Below, in pieces: positions 1 through 13,000 of a stretch of 64,000 nucleotides of DNA (position 1 is the stretch's first letter; each line of letters opens with the position of its first letter). The DNA is from Solenopsis invicta (Eukaryota > Arthropoda > Insecta > Hymenoptera > Formicidae). The DNA lies in the NCBI RefSeq assembly GCF_016802725.1, contig NC_052670.1:17265641-17329640 (forward strand), read 5' to 3'. Both the position numbers and the translations under genes were made by a program. The notes beneath the pieces are model-generated. The model had not been told where the DNA came from. It did no database searches and worked only from the letters and a program-made list of their open reading frames with translations.

Positions 1-972
1 AAAGTATTGTTTTATAAAACATTTTTTAATGATTAAAATTAAAGTTAGGGTTTTACATAAATTTATTTAAATGTTTTATTTTTTTTATTCAATATAACAA
101 ATCAGTATTTTCTTTAAAGGTGTTGATTAAATGTATGCAAATAATTTTCATTTTAAATATTTTTATCCTAATAAATTTATAATTCACTTGATGTTAAATA
201 AAAAAAAACTGCAAAAGGAAAGAAAAAAGTTGGGGGAAAAAGCAAGGTTCAAATGCGTGATATCTAGTATTTCGGCGGCTTGCCTAGTCTGTTCGACTAC
301 GTTTACGAACTCGAGACATACATCGCAGAATAATTTAAACAATGATTTTTTGGAAACTATTGCGCATTGGACAGAATTGTTTCATCGCTTATTAGTAGGA
401 GGGGTAAAATGTAATATATGAAAAATTTAGCAAAATTCATGGAGTTAAAAGTTAGTTCCATTGCAAATCATAAAAATTATATAAATTCTAGTTTATATCT
501 TATTTCCCAGAGGGATACTTTCTTTAAATACTGTTATTTTGCGAATGTTCTAATCATAAAGTAAACTTATAGGTAAAAATTTGTATGGACTTACTTATAA
601 GACTTACTAGGTGCCACTGCGATCAGTAAACTTGCTAGTCTATGATTAGTGACTATATTTTTTGAAGCATGTTATTCTGTTATGTTTGCGACTATTAATT
701 TTATAAATTAAACTATAAAGTCAATTATAAAGGAATCTCAAATTTAATGTGATTATAATTGAATGTTAAATAAATAAAAAGTTTAGATCATAACTCACGC
801 AAATATTGATTTTTTTTCTCTCCTGTAACTAATAATTTTAAATTCAGCTATTCAAATAAATTGAAAATATGATAAAACATAGATATATGATTATCGATAT
901 TTTTATATTTTTATTATTTAATATGAAAATTGTTAGAAGCCACAATATAAAAATGAAGTATTTCGTTAATTA
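1..972. other. AT-rich flank, no gene recognised
   Basis: This stretch lies downstream of the troponin C gene. The only open frame of note (131-421, plus, 96 codons) has no motif I recognise, begins inside low-complexity AT sequence and is probably chance. Confidence 0.5.
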
Positions 973-1839
973 GGGGAGACCGGGGCAATTCGGAAGATTT
1001 TTTTTTTATTTGCGTCTCCTGAGTCCCATATTCATTAAAAAAAAGTTGGACAGTTTGAAAGGTTGAACCTTCTCCTTCACAATACCATTATAGATAGAAC
1101 ACAGAAATGTACTTGCTTTGAAGTACACATAAAAATGTCGACCAATGCCAAATATTTCGAATAGCCCCGAACCCAGGGTAATTCAAAACTAGGTCGAAAA
1201 TATTCTGAAATTTATGTTTTAAGACGAAAAAATTGTAAAAAAGCTATTATTAAGACTTTGTTTTATTCAGAAAAGGATATATAGTACTATGAAAAAATGT
1301 TACATACAATAAAAGAATACAAGCATAATAAAGAATTTTATTGCTTTAGCGTTTTCGGAACAAGTCAGGGACTATTCGTATTTCGTGTAATTACTTCTGT
1401 TGAATATTAAATTGTGTATTTGGTACATAGATCGCAAATATAAAAGAAAAAAATCGTCGAACGACGATTCGACGTTTCGAATAGCCTAGACATCAACTGT
1501 GTGCATTATTGCGTATAATCGACAAAAAATAGACTTTACACAGCAAAAAGTAAACATGAAATGTTTCAAATACATTCAACTGGACACGATAAATTCAAAG
1601 TTTTCAAAAAGAATCTTATTTATCTTACTTAAATTTTGAAGAAATGCTGACTATCAGATCTTACTTCGACTGTCGTAAAACACATTTTTCACTACTATGA
1701 CTTCAATACGACGCCGTTACCAACAAAACGTTGTTAGCAGTATCGTTTATATTAGGACGCGTTTACAATTTTTAAAGTAAATTTTTAATATGTACCCATA
1801 AAAAGATACTTCCATTTTTCGAATTGCCCCGGTCTCCCC
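973..1839. mobile_element. Tc1/mariner-type MITE with 20-bp perfect inverted ends
   Basis: The left end GGGGAGACCGGGGCAATTCG (973-992) is the exact reverse complement of the right end at 1820-1839. The element is flanked by TA on both sides (971-972, 1840-1841), the dinucleotide duplicated by Tc1/mariner elements. It is 867 bp, AT-rich and has no transposase frame. A diverged second copy lies at 16860-18067. The sharp ends suggest this copy is the younger one. Confidence 0.85.
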
Positions 1840-1881
1840 TATGTACTACTATATTTTTAAAAAGGAAAAATATAAGAATAT

Positions 1882-2889
1882 ATAGGAGAGACGGTGGTAA
1901 AATGACAAACTGTTAATTTTCCCAAGTTATTAACAAATGAACGGATATTTAATTTATTAAAGATTTTAGATAGTAATAAACTGGTAGTTTGATTTCAATC
2001 TGTCCATGAGAATAGATAATAAGAAATGTGTTTTGGAAGCACTTATCTGTAACTTTTTAGTGTTCGTTCATAAGGAATAACATAATTATAATAAATATTT
2101 TTATTTTCTCTAGAAAATCATAATATTGTATAGCTAAAAACGTATACAATAATGTATTAATATTTTTCAATTTTTGTATTGCACTATTTTATATTTTATA
2201 AACAAATAAACATGGCGACTGGAGGTAAGATGACAAAAGTTGTGCATAAGTAAGGTAATGCATTTGTGCATTAGTTTTTTCGGTCTTAACAGCATTCTGA
2301 TGATAATGCTTGTATCCACGTTTTACTATAAGAACGCGCCTCAACCATGACTTATCGACTGCACTCCATGTAATATATACGGAGTGAAGTCATAAATCAT
2401 CTCTTATGGTAAAACGTGGATACAACCATTATCGAACACTCTGTATAACGCAATTTTAACTGCAATATGTATCGTAATGTATATCACAATTTTAATAATT
2501 TTATTTTTGCAGATTACATAAATATTTTTCGTTTTATTTACGTTTTTCTTTAACTACGTTGTAATATCAAAAATAGTATAAAATTATTATATTATAATAA
2601 ATCTTTTTAATTCATAAGAATACATTTTTAACTTTGACTGTTCTTCACCTTATTCGGTATATATTAAAAATCATTTTATCCGTATATGGGGGCAAGATGA
2701 CGAAATTGATATGTCTTAAAATAATTTAAATTTTAAAAAATTCTAGTTTATTTAACAACTTATAATTTTTACTGATGATAAACAAGGTTTTAGTGAATCT
2801 AAAAAAAATATATTGTTATTTTTACATTACCACAGAAATTAGTAAAAATCGACAAACCTTAAAGTCGTCATCTTACCCCCTTCTCCCTT
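1882..2889. mobile_element. MITE-like element with degenerate inverted ends
   Basis: The left end around 1882 (GGAGAGACGGTGGTAAAATGAC) and the reverse complement of 2862-2889 (GGGAGAAGGGGGTAAGATGACG) are similar but imperfect. Related GGTAAGATGAC and GGCAAGATGACG motifs recur internally near 2223 and 2690, so more than one insertion may be present. No coding frame is visible. Confidence 0.5.
2293..2450. repeat. short inverted repeat inside the 1882-2889 element
   Basis: The arm at about 2301-2332 (TTGTATCCACGTTTTAC core) is matched in inverse orientation at about 2404-2436 (GTAAAACGTGGATACAA), with a loop of about 70 nt. It has the size and form of a small MITE. Confidence 0.55.
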
Positions 2890-3833
2890 AAATAAAAAAT
2901 GTAAAATAATAGATATTAAGTTACATATTTTGATTTCTTTAAAATAAAGGTTATTAAAAAGTAATACAATAGCAGTAAGATATATTTTTTATATCAGGCT
3001 TGAACTAAAACAATGAAAAAATTTGAGCACAGATATTCGAAACAAAATTTTGGTTTCGAATACTTCAGTTAAGAAGTATTCTAAATTTTATGTACATACG
3101 TATACAAATGTGAGGAAAGTGATTTCTATTAAATAACAAAAGATATAAGACTTCTTGTTTTATTAACAATAAATATATACTGATTTTTTAATGGAAACAT
3201 TTTCAAATCTTATGTAAGTGTATGAAAGTAAAATTTATTTTATAACAAATATGGTGTATGTAGACTATTGGAAAATTTGTGTACTTTTGTGAAAAAATTT
3301 GCTTGTTAAAGTTTTTGTGTCAAGTAATGAACATATTCATGTGTAAATTTAACACATGTCTGTTATATTAACTGAACTCAATAGATATAAAGTATAAAAT
3401 TGTGAAAATAATTTAAAAAATATGTTAAAGTAACACAATTTGCACGTATTTATTTTGTGTATGTATTTTAATTGTGTTACTTGAACATTTTTCAAATCAG
3501 TTTTATAATTTTACATTTTGTATCTGTTAAAATGTACAGAAAAAGAGTATTGATGTTACACTAACAGGAATGGGGATAACTGTACCGTACTTTTTTTTAG
3601 TATTTTTCTGTTAATTTCGTCATAAAAATTATGTTAATTGTATACCCATTAAGTAATTTTAAATCAAGATTACATTTCTTCTTTGTTGAAATATTAACGC
3701 AGTATTAATGTTATCTTTTAACATATCCAAATTATGTTACATTAACACAAAATTTTGAGTGGACCGTCTGGGACATGTGATTTATGTTAAATTTAACACT
3801 ATTTTTTTAACTGTGTATAAAAGCAGAAAATAA
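2890..3833. repeat. AT-rich 3' flank with a diverged repeat shared with 4310-4530
   Basis: No gene is seen. Blocks of the type TGTTACATTAACACAAAATTT and GGGACATGTGATTTATGTTAA near 3735-3790 reappear, diverged, near 4390-4500 in the last troponin C intron. The stretch is therefore probably made of old copies of one dispersed repeat. Confidence 0.4.
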
Positions 3834-3839
3834 TTTATT
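3834..3839 (-). promoter_or_regulatory. candidate polyadenylation signal of troponin C
   Basis: TTTATT on the plus strand reads AATAAA on the gene strand, about 182 nt past the stop codon. This is a usual place for a 3' UTR signal. It rests on the motif alone, and such motifs are frequent in AT-rich DNA. Confidence 0.45.
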
Positions 3840-4020
3840 CGATTCGACACATGGCAATTTACTTTCCAGACTCTAATCATAAAATAGAAAAAAACATCTC
3901 TGGACGAATAAAATCAATATGCATTGATCCTTTATAAACACGTGAATGATTAGTTTCAAGATATGATTGCATGGATTGCAAATGTCTTTAAATCCAAAAG
4001 TAGTTCACCATTCAAGATAA

Positions 4021-4049
4021 TTATTCGCCGGTCATCATCTCCATGAACT
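4021..4049 (-). CDS. TpnC: troponin C coding exon 6 (C-terminus)
   Basis: This 29-nt terminal coding exon has acceptor TTTTCAG. It completes Glu at the split codon, then encodes FMEMMTGE and stop TAA. This C-terminus is the hallmark of arthropod troponin C. Confidence 0.92.
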
Positions 4050-7000
4050 CTGAAAAGAAAAAAAATACATAATATATATTTGTAAATATTTATTTTATTT
4101 ACAGTAGAAAATATTTTATGTTGAAGTTTTTTAATATGTATATACCCGAGTGTTAATATATTGTGTATTTGAATATTGTTGTATTAAATTGATATTCAAT
4201 ATTTTTTAATGTTAAAATATAACTTATGGGTAAAATGGATAAGTGAAAAAATTATGTAAAAATAATTTAGTTTCAGAAATGTAAATTCTAAATAAATAAA
4301 ATGTATGCATCAACATATTATAAATGTTAATTTTACTGAAGAAATATGTTTTCATAATTTGTTCCCAAATTATGTCAAAGTGTCACATTTTTTGTGTTAA
4401 TTTTTTATATAATATTTGTGTTACTACCTAACTTATTCGTTTTGTATGGAATTGACAGAAAAGTTTGAGTAGATCTTTTGAGACATGCGATATATGTTAA
4501 TTGTAATAAATTTTTTAACTGTGTGTATGTTATCCATTGTTGGAAAGTAATGCGTTACTTTTATCATTACTTTTATATAATTTCCTATCAGATATCTCTT
4601 CAATGCACAAATATATCAGTAATCAGATGTGCTAATCTATAAGGTTACATGCAATAAATACGATTATAAGTTATATTTATTTTTATATTTTATATAGTGT
4701 AAATGAAATGACCGTTTATAAAGTTGAAACATGTATTTTTCAAATTTAAAACTTACTAATTAAAATAGTTCCTATATTTCAATATGCTTTTGCAAATGTG
4801 ATCCAAGTCCTTTAGAAAGGCATCAATACCTTTTCTAAAAAAATCTGGAAAGCCTGAATTGATAAACTCTTTAAATGCATTTTTCACATTTCTTTCTTCA
4901 TTAAACTTTTTGCCTACCTAAAACGCATTTAAATGCTTGAAAAGACGATAATTTGTTGGTGAAATGTTTGGAAAATAGGGAGGGTGAGGGGGAACTTCAA
5001 TGTTCAATTCGGCGAGATTTTTAACGGTTTATTTTGCAATGTATGTCTAGCGTGCAACAGCAACACGCCATGTCTGTTGACCAATGCTGGCTGTTGAGCG
5101 CATAGTTTTTGGTGCATAGCAATTTCCTGAGTACTTATCAGATTTTATAGCCACACCTTATTTGGTAAAAAAATAATGAACGATATCTTTGCTAGACTAC
5201 CATATAGACACCATAATTTTCTTGGGGTAAAAATTTGGTTTTGGAATGTGTTTTGAAGCTTTATTCGTATCTAACTACCGCGCAGAACGTCGGTAGTTAT
5301 CATACAAAATCCATTTTTCATCACAAGTCACAATCCTGTACAAAATTCCGTCTGTATTCTGTCGAAACTGTAAAGAAGTGCAGATCTTCAAACGTCAATT
5401 TTGTCTCTTTCTGTGATTTCATGGGGGACCTATTTATCCAACTTTTTCACTTTTCTCAACTTGTTTAAATATCGGACGGTTAAATGATCAACTTCAAATC
5501 TTTTGGACTGTTAACCTTGGATCTGCTTCAATCATCTCCTTCAAAACGAAAGATGCGTGTCCGCGAGAAGCAAAAGCAATAAAATATTATAAAATTATCA
5601 GGAAATTATCATATATTTACATGTAGTACTTTTGTGACAATACTATTTAAAAGTTTTCGCATTCGGTGGTGATACTCCTACTTCCGCCAGTGAGAAACAA
5701 CTTTTGGTAGCGCCACATGCACACGCGGAAATGAATACAAATAGACCTAAACTTTTTTACAATATCCATTTTATGTTCCTTCATCGTTTCTTATGTTCAT
5801 TTTTTATTAGCATGTTACTTCTAATTTGGTACTACAAAAATAAATGCCACATTTTTATGAACTTTGTATAGGCAGCAAGTATAAAACGTGTAGTTTTTAA
5901 CTGTTTATATCTCAGTATTAAAACGGTTAATCTTATTGTAATTATACTAGCGTGTCAACGTCTTCTAGTATAATGTACAGTTTCAATTTTAAGAAATTCT
6001 AATTATTTTCAATTTGTGCGTGTACTACTTTAAAAACATGCATGGAGTATGCTCCGATATGTATATACGAGTAACTTTGTGTGAGAAAGAATTTGTGTTC
6101 CCATATGTATATATCTTTTTATTGAATATAAAGCCTATGCATATATCAATTACATACATATTAATATTAAGTTGTATATCAACATAAAATAAAATAGCAA
6201 TGTTAATAACACAACAGAAGATTGTTTCTGTTTCTATATTTTGTAGAAACATTTAACAATATTTTTTTAATATGCAGGCTATTTCAGATTTTAATGAATA
6301 AATAATAAACTTTAAGAATATATAAAGATATTCAAGAAAGACGAGACAAATTTTTTGAATTTGCGTAAATCTATAATCTTATTCATCTAAATTTCAGATG
6401 CAAAAAGATTGTGAACTTACACAATTGTAGTTTTTTTTTTCTTGGATGTTTTTATATACTCTCAATGTTTATCTATTTGAAGCATTCTACATATTTGCAC
6501 AAACGCGTTTTAATATAATGAATACATTACACTGTAATATTACTATAGTTTTACTGTCGTAATGTTTTTAAGAGCGTATATTTCAACGTTACCACAAGTT
6601 TGATGCAATATTATAATGTTTCAATATAAAGTTTACGCAATGTTTCTGCAATCTTTTGATGCTGTGTAGGATTTTATTCTTTAATATTACAAAGAAGTAA
6701 CGAATATGCTAATTGTAAGTAACCCTGATAACCATGCATGTTTTGCAAAATCAGGCAACTTAATGCTAAGCATGAATTTTCGACTAGTTGCTGTGTATTT
6801 GCTGAAAACGTAACGCATAGTCCTACATATTCAACAACATGAAAGCAGATTTGAGACTTTTTATGTCAGCAGATTCAAAGCAAACGGAGAGCAACTGTTG
6901 CTTATTCTGTTGCCAACAAAATGACTTCTATTCGTGGAAAACATTTTGCTTTATCAATCATTTTCAACAACATAAGAGCAACGTGATGATAATAAAAAAA

Positions 7001-10000
7001 AAGATAATGATGTTGTGCTTTTGTCGTGTATTTGTTAAAAACATTAAATATATTAATTATTGTCGTGTAGCCAAATGAAATGTCGAAAATGATTTGTGTG
7101 TTTGCGCGAGCGTGTGTAATGTAATAAATAAACAGGAGTAAATTAATTATTTTATTAAAATTTTATATTTTTATATGTAAATAACAATTTGTATTGTTAT
7201 TTAATCTTGTACATAAATTAATTAAATATTTAATTTAAATTTAATTTTTTTTAACGAAAAGAATACAAGAAATACTTTTTTTGTAAACTAAACATTTATT
7301 ACGTTTACATTAATGTATTCTGTTTTAATAAATCTATCTGGATTCCGATTTTATTTTCAATCAGTCTTAATACCGTATTTTTGGTGTAGAAATCTTGATC
7401 GATTTGGATTACTTTTTTTTAATCGGTTTAATCACACATTTTTGGCAGGGTGGTGACAATTTAGCAGTAAAAAGAATTAACTTATTTATTTTTTATATAT
7501 TTGAAAAAAAGTACAAAACATATATTTAACCGTTTTCGACATGTTGTTGAATTTTTGCTAAAATTTATGACTCAGCACATGTTGTTGGCAACTTGCTCTT
7601 AATATCATTGGTCGACGCAAGTTACGCTTACGCAATTTAATTGTAATGGTAACGCTACTTTTTAAAATCAATAACTTATAACGGTAACGAGTTAAAAAAA
7701 AGCTGTAACTTGAAGTAACATTTTAAATTCTAATGTTACTCTATTTTAAATTAATTAAAAACTTAGGCGCAATAAATTTTCTTCTTTTGTAAGCGTTTAA
7801 ATATAGAGAAGAAGAGGGTATTATGGCTACTGTCGACAATATGTGGCTATCCTTATTATTTCCGTTATTAGTTGACGTATTCTAACAATTGCTTATGGAG
7901 TTATTTGTTTAGTAGCCCGCCGTTTTTTAGTAATGTTAATATGTCAATAATAACTAACAATTGTTATAAGGCATTTTTACTTTTGAGCACTTCTAAACTT
8001 TTTCAAGGTACATTTTAATTACATACATTTCCTCATTATTCTTAAATTTGAATGTATTATCACACAAAGGTACACCCAAGGAATTTGATTCTGTCCCTGG
8101 GAAAATTTTCCAAACTGAGAAAGTCACTACTTTCTACATACTCACAGTTTATGGCTTTGTTTACACCGAATACTTGATACGCGTAATATTTAGTAACTTT
8201 CTATTCAATTATCTTAATTTCGATAATAAATTTAATGAATAGTATATTAAGCTGGTACAATATGAACCAAGATAATTAATTAAATATAGATATCACGTAT
8301 ACATTTACACGTATTGTCGAAATTAATATAATTTAAATAGAAAGTTACTTGTTAGTATGCGTGTTAAGTGTTCGGTGTAAACTAGGTCTATGATTAATGT
8401 AACAACTAGAGCAGACTAGAGCTTATTGGGCGTCACATTAATCATGAACTGCGAGTATGTAGAAAGATGGTGACTTCCCAGTTAGGAAAATTTCCCCAAG
8501 GACAAAATCAAATTCTTTGGGTGGACAACATATACTTGAGTGTTTTTTTTTGTTATTTAACTTTTTATTTGGCCGTACATTTCAAGTTATACAAAGTTAA
8601 AACAATAACATGGAATTTTGTTAATATAGTTATTTAAGCGAAATTTTTATATCGAAATATTTCTTTAATAAATCGATTGTCATTCTAAAGAGCGGTGTTT
8701 AGAAACATTAGAGACATCATTTTATGTTTAATATTAAACAGGGATAAAATGATATTTTTAATGAAATTTCTAATGGTATGTTTAGAGCTTCTGAACACAC
8801 GAAAGTTCTAAATCAGGAAAATTCTGAACAATGGAAAATTAAAAATATATAATTTTGTAATAGGGTACTGTGTTTTTTTAAACTAAACTAATTTTTTAAA
8901 ATTATTTTTATGGATAGCCATATTACAATCCCTTTTTTTCTTTCCCCGATTATGCAGTGTATTAAATTTTTATAAATCACGTTCTAAATAATAAATACTT
9001 TATTACTTTGAATCTAGAATCTATGAAACAACACTTTAACGAATGTAATCGTTCAAGTTTCAATAGAAAATATTAATTATAAACAAAGCTATTCAATAAA
9101 ATAAAAATAGGTGCCATATTACCCTCTTCTCCTTTATTACCAAACTGTAATTCGTTGTAGGAATTATAAATGTCATTTATAAATTTCTTGTAAGAAATTA
9201 GTAAAGAAGATTAAAGAATCTCTAATTTCACATCTAATTTTGTACTAAATCCTATTAATTCACCTGTTCTTTCAAGGTTGTTATGCTTTCCATTATTTTA
9301 TGAATATCGCGTGCGAAATTCGCCAGAAATTGGACGTGTGATTTTGATGCATCGCCGCGATTTGTTAAGTACTAATATAAAAATAGGCAGAGTCAACGGG
9401 ATTAGAATCAGTGGCATCCTCGATCTGCCAGCTCATAAATAAACCACTTAACTCTCTTCCGTTGAACTTGTTTGACATATGTTCACATACGTTGTTTCTC
9501 CATAAGAATGAATTCGAATTTTTCAAGTCAATATTTTTTGTTTTACAGATTTCACAACAATACATAAAAAATGTCAAAGCTGGCAAAATATTAAAATAGT
9601 TTTTTACTTTGTTGCATTGATTTTTTTAGAAGATTTTTAGAAATATATTTTAGAAAACTAAGTAAATATTTTTGAAAAGTTATTAAATTGAGTTAATTAC
9701 AATTTTTGATTTCGACAGTAGCTGCATGTGTTATAATAAGAATAATGAGTTTTTAATTAATAATAAGAATTTGAGTTTTTAATTTCAGTTTACTAGAAGA
9801 TCTGAAATTATGGTCACTAATGAATCGTGTAAAATTATGTAAATGGATTTATTATTCGTAAATTATAATTATTAATCTTATTTTTAGTTTAAAAGAAATA
9901 GAAATTATTTTTCAAACAATAATAAATTCTTAAAACAATAATAAAAAAAGATGAAAAGAGTAAAAAAATCTTTAAAAAATATTTATTCAATTTTTTACTT

Positions 10001-13000
10001 TCAATTACTTAAAAAAAATGTCTAAAAACTTAATGACGCGTGATAAAATAGACTATCTTTAATTTTTTAATACTGGATCGAATATACAAGGAAAAGAAAG
10101 GGTTACATATTTTGACAGGTAGCATTGATCAAAACAAGAAGAAAAGGTCTAATTGGGTTCTAAGACTAATATCTTCAAAGATACAAGCTATTTTGTAATT
10201 GAGCTCTTTGCCATTTTCTTATTAGTCATGTCATCTTTAGAATGTAATGAACAAAGGAGAGTGGGGTACAATGGGGATAATCTTTTTTCTAGGTGCTTTA
10301 AAAAATTAAAAAATAAACACAAAGAGAGATAAAGAAACAATTTTTATTTTAATATGAAATGTAATCATTTATCTTTCATACAAAAACTAAAGTAAAGAAA
10401 CTGAATGTATGATAAAAAAATAAAAATTCTTTTTTTACAAAAAACAAAAATTTTAATGCTGACTCAGCATTAGAGGAGGTGCTCTATATGATTGCCATTC
10501 ACTCTCACGTATGTTTCAGTCTTACGTCCTAGGGAATCACGCATTCTAACTTTATTTCTCTTGATATTTACGTTTGGTTCGCAATAGATACTACAAATCT
10601 ATTTTGTTATCATACATTCAGTTTCTTTACTTCAGTATTTTTTATGGAAGATAAATGATTACATTTCATATTAAAATAAAAATTGTTTCTTTATCTCTCT
10701 TTGTGTTTATTTTTTTATTTTTTAAGGCACCTAGAAAAAAAATATCCTCATTGTACCCCACTTTCCTCTACTCCTTTGTTTATCAGACAAAGAGCTCAAT
10801 TATAAAATAGCTTGTATCTTTGAAGATATTAGTCTTAGAACCCATGTTAATTAAACCTTTTCTTCTTGTTTTGATCAATACTATTTGCTATCAAAATATG
10901 TGACCCTGTTTTTTCAACACCCTGCATATGTTCTAATCGTTTAAAAATTTATATTTTCCATAAAAATAAAGATAGCGATTTTTTCTTGGAATCATCTTAA
11001 AGGTGAAAGATAGAACTTCTCAAAAAATCAACACTGTTGTGAATTCCACTCTCGATTTATATACCTCATCAAATACTTTACAAAATGAAGTAAATATGAA
11101 AAAAAAAACATTTATTTTTTACAAAAATTAAGATAATGAATTCTTTTTCTGGACTTTGGTTGATTTTGAAGATCAACATACGGATTATATGGAAAAAATC
11201 AATTTTATTCATATTTCAAAGCAGTGAAGTCCAAAAACTCATGGAATTTTATTCAAACTTAAAAAAATTTTTGTCCGTTATATTAAATTTATTAAAAATT
11301 TTAAATTTTTGATTGCAGATTCATAATCGACGAATTCTTACAAATTTTAGTAAGATGTGAATTAGATGCTAATTATTCCTATAAAACACATTAAAAGGAA
11401 TATTAAAAGAAAAACACCTTTATAAAAAAATTGTCTTTTTCGATAAAATTACTTAAAAATTTTTATGTATTTTATTTTATAGTAAATTTTGTTTGCAATT
11501 GTATCACAATTTACTAGGCAACACATTATGCTTCATTAAAAAGATAAAAGAAAGAAATTAAAAACGTACCGTCAAAATCGACTGTACCGGAGCCATCAGA
11601 GTCGATTTCCTCGATCATCATGTCCAATTCCTCTTTCGTCAATTGATCGTCCAATTCTCTTAAGATTTCACGTAGGCACGTCGTTGGGATGTAACCATTA
11701 CCTAGTAGAGCAAGATATGATAAGTGTGTTTTCAGAGAATTGCAGATTTGAGGAATATTAATAAAACAAATTTTTAAATTAAATTCTTACAAATTAATAC
11801 ACAATACTCCCAAAAGGCTAGTAATAGTCAAGAGTAGTTAAAAAGGCGCAACACTAGTTAAAACTATCTTTTATAAACAATTACGAATGTTGACAAGTGT
11901 TGCATTTTTTAACTGCGTCTTAATTTTCATTTCCCTTTTAGGAGCATTGTTTAGGAATGTTTAAGTAACAATACAATTGTGATAAGCAAAGTATTTACTG
12001 AAATTTTGTAAAAAAATTATTACTTTGCGCTAATAGAATATTATAGAAAAAATATTACTGTATAAAACTTTCTTTTTCTTAAAGTAAAAGAGAACTAATG
12101 CACACAGTCTCAAATAAAATTAAACATTTTTTTAAATAAAAAAAAGAAAGAAAAAGTTACAATCATAATTTTAAAACATTCTTAAATAAAGCACATTGCG
12201 CTTATATTCTCTATGATCAAACAGGGACGTTACTAAATTATCAATAAAATCATTATTTATACAGCATCGATTGTTGTAGAAAATTTGTAGAAAAGTATCA
12301 ATATTTTACATTTTATTTGCAACAATTCTGGAAGATTTCTGCAAAATATGTCATACAAAGTGTTAAAACAGGAAACGTTTTTAAAATCTATTATAAAATT
12401 TATGTAGTAAAGAAGGGTGTTACGAAAAGACGTTTTAATATTAAACAAATACATATTAAAAATATAGAATAAATATAAACATATTATATTTATTAGTGAA
12501 AAGTATTAGTCGTAATGTGTGTTTGTATTGTGAGCATCGACCACATATTCTTCTTAACCCTTAAACACGTACATACATGTAAGTGGGTTTGAGAGACCTC
12601 ATATGAAGTTTTGAACGCTTGCTATGTGAAGACGGAATGAGATAGGAGGTTCGGACCAAGACGTAAAAAAAGTTTGAAATCTCCTCTTTCGATTGATATG
12701 GTTGATCAACTTTTTTGGTCTCTTAGAATTCGAACGGCACGGCATCAAAATTTTGTTAGGGCCAATGCGATCCATATAGTGTGAAAGTGAAACTTTTTTT
12801 GTGAGTATTTTACATAAAACAGCTGGATAAAATACGTTCGAACAGGTCGGTTTGCGGATGTTACTCGCATATACTCTGTCTAAAGTTGGAATACTATAAA
12901 ATGCTGTAGAAAAAGGAGTTTTTCCAAAATATATCATGAAACACATCAATTTTCAATTTTAGACACGATTTAATCAAAAATACCTCATATTCGCCTTGTT

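Larger units (their letters stand above)
7806..9133 (+). mobile_element. GGTATTATGGCTAC-family DNA element, copy A (invaded)
   Basis: The ends AGAAGAGGGTATTATGGC and GCCATATTACCCTCTTCTCC form an imperfect inverted repeat. Three other copies lie at 27863-28868, 31955-32814 (inverted) and 38236-39090. No transposase is seen. This copy is lengthened by a nested element at 8075-8521, visible because copy C runs uninterrupted across the equivalent site. Confidence 0.75.
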
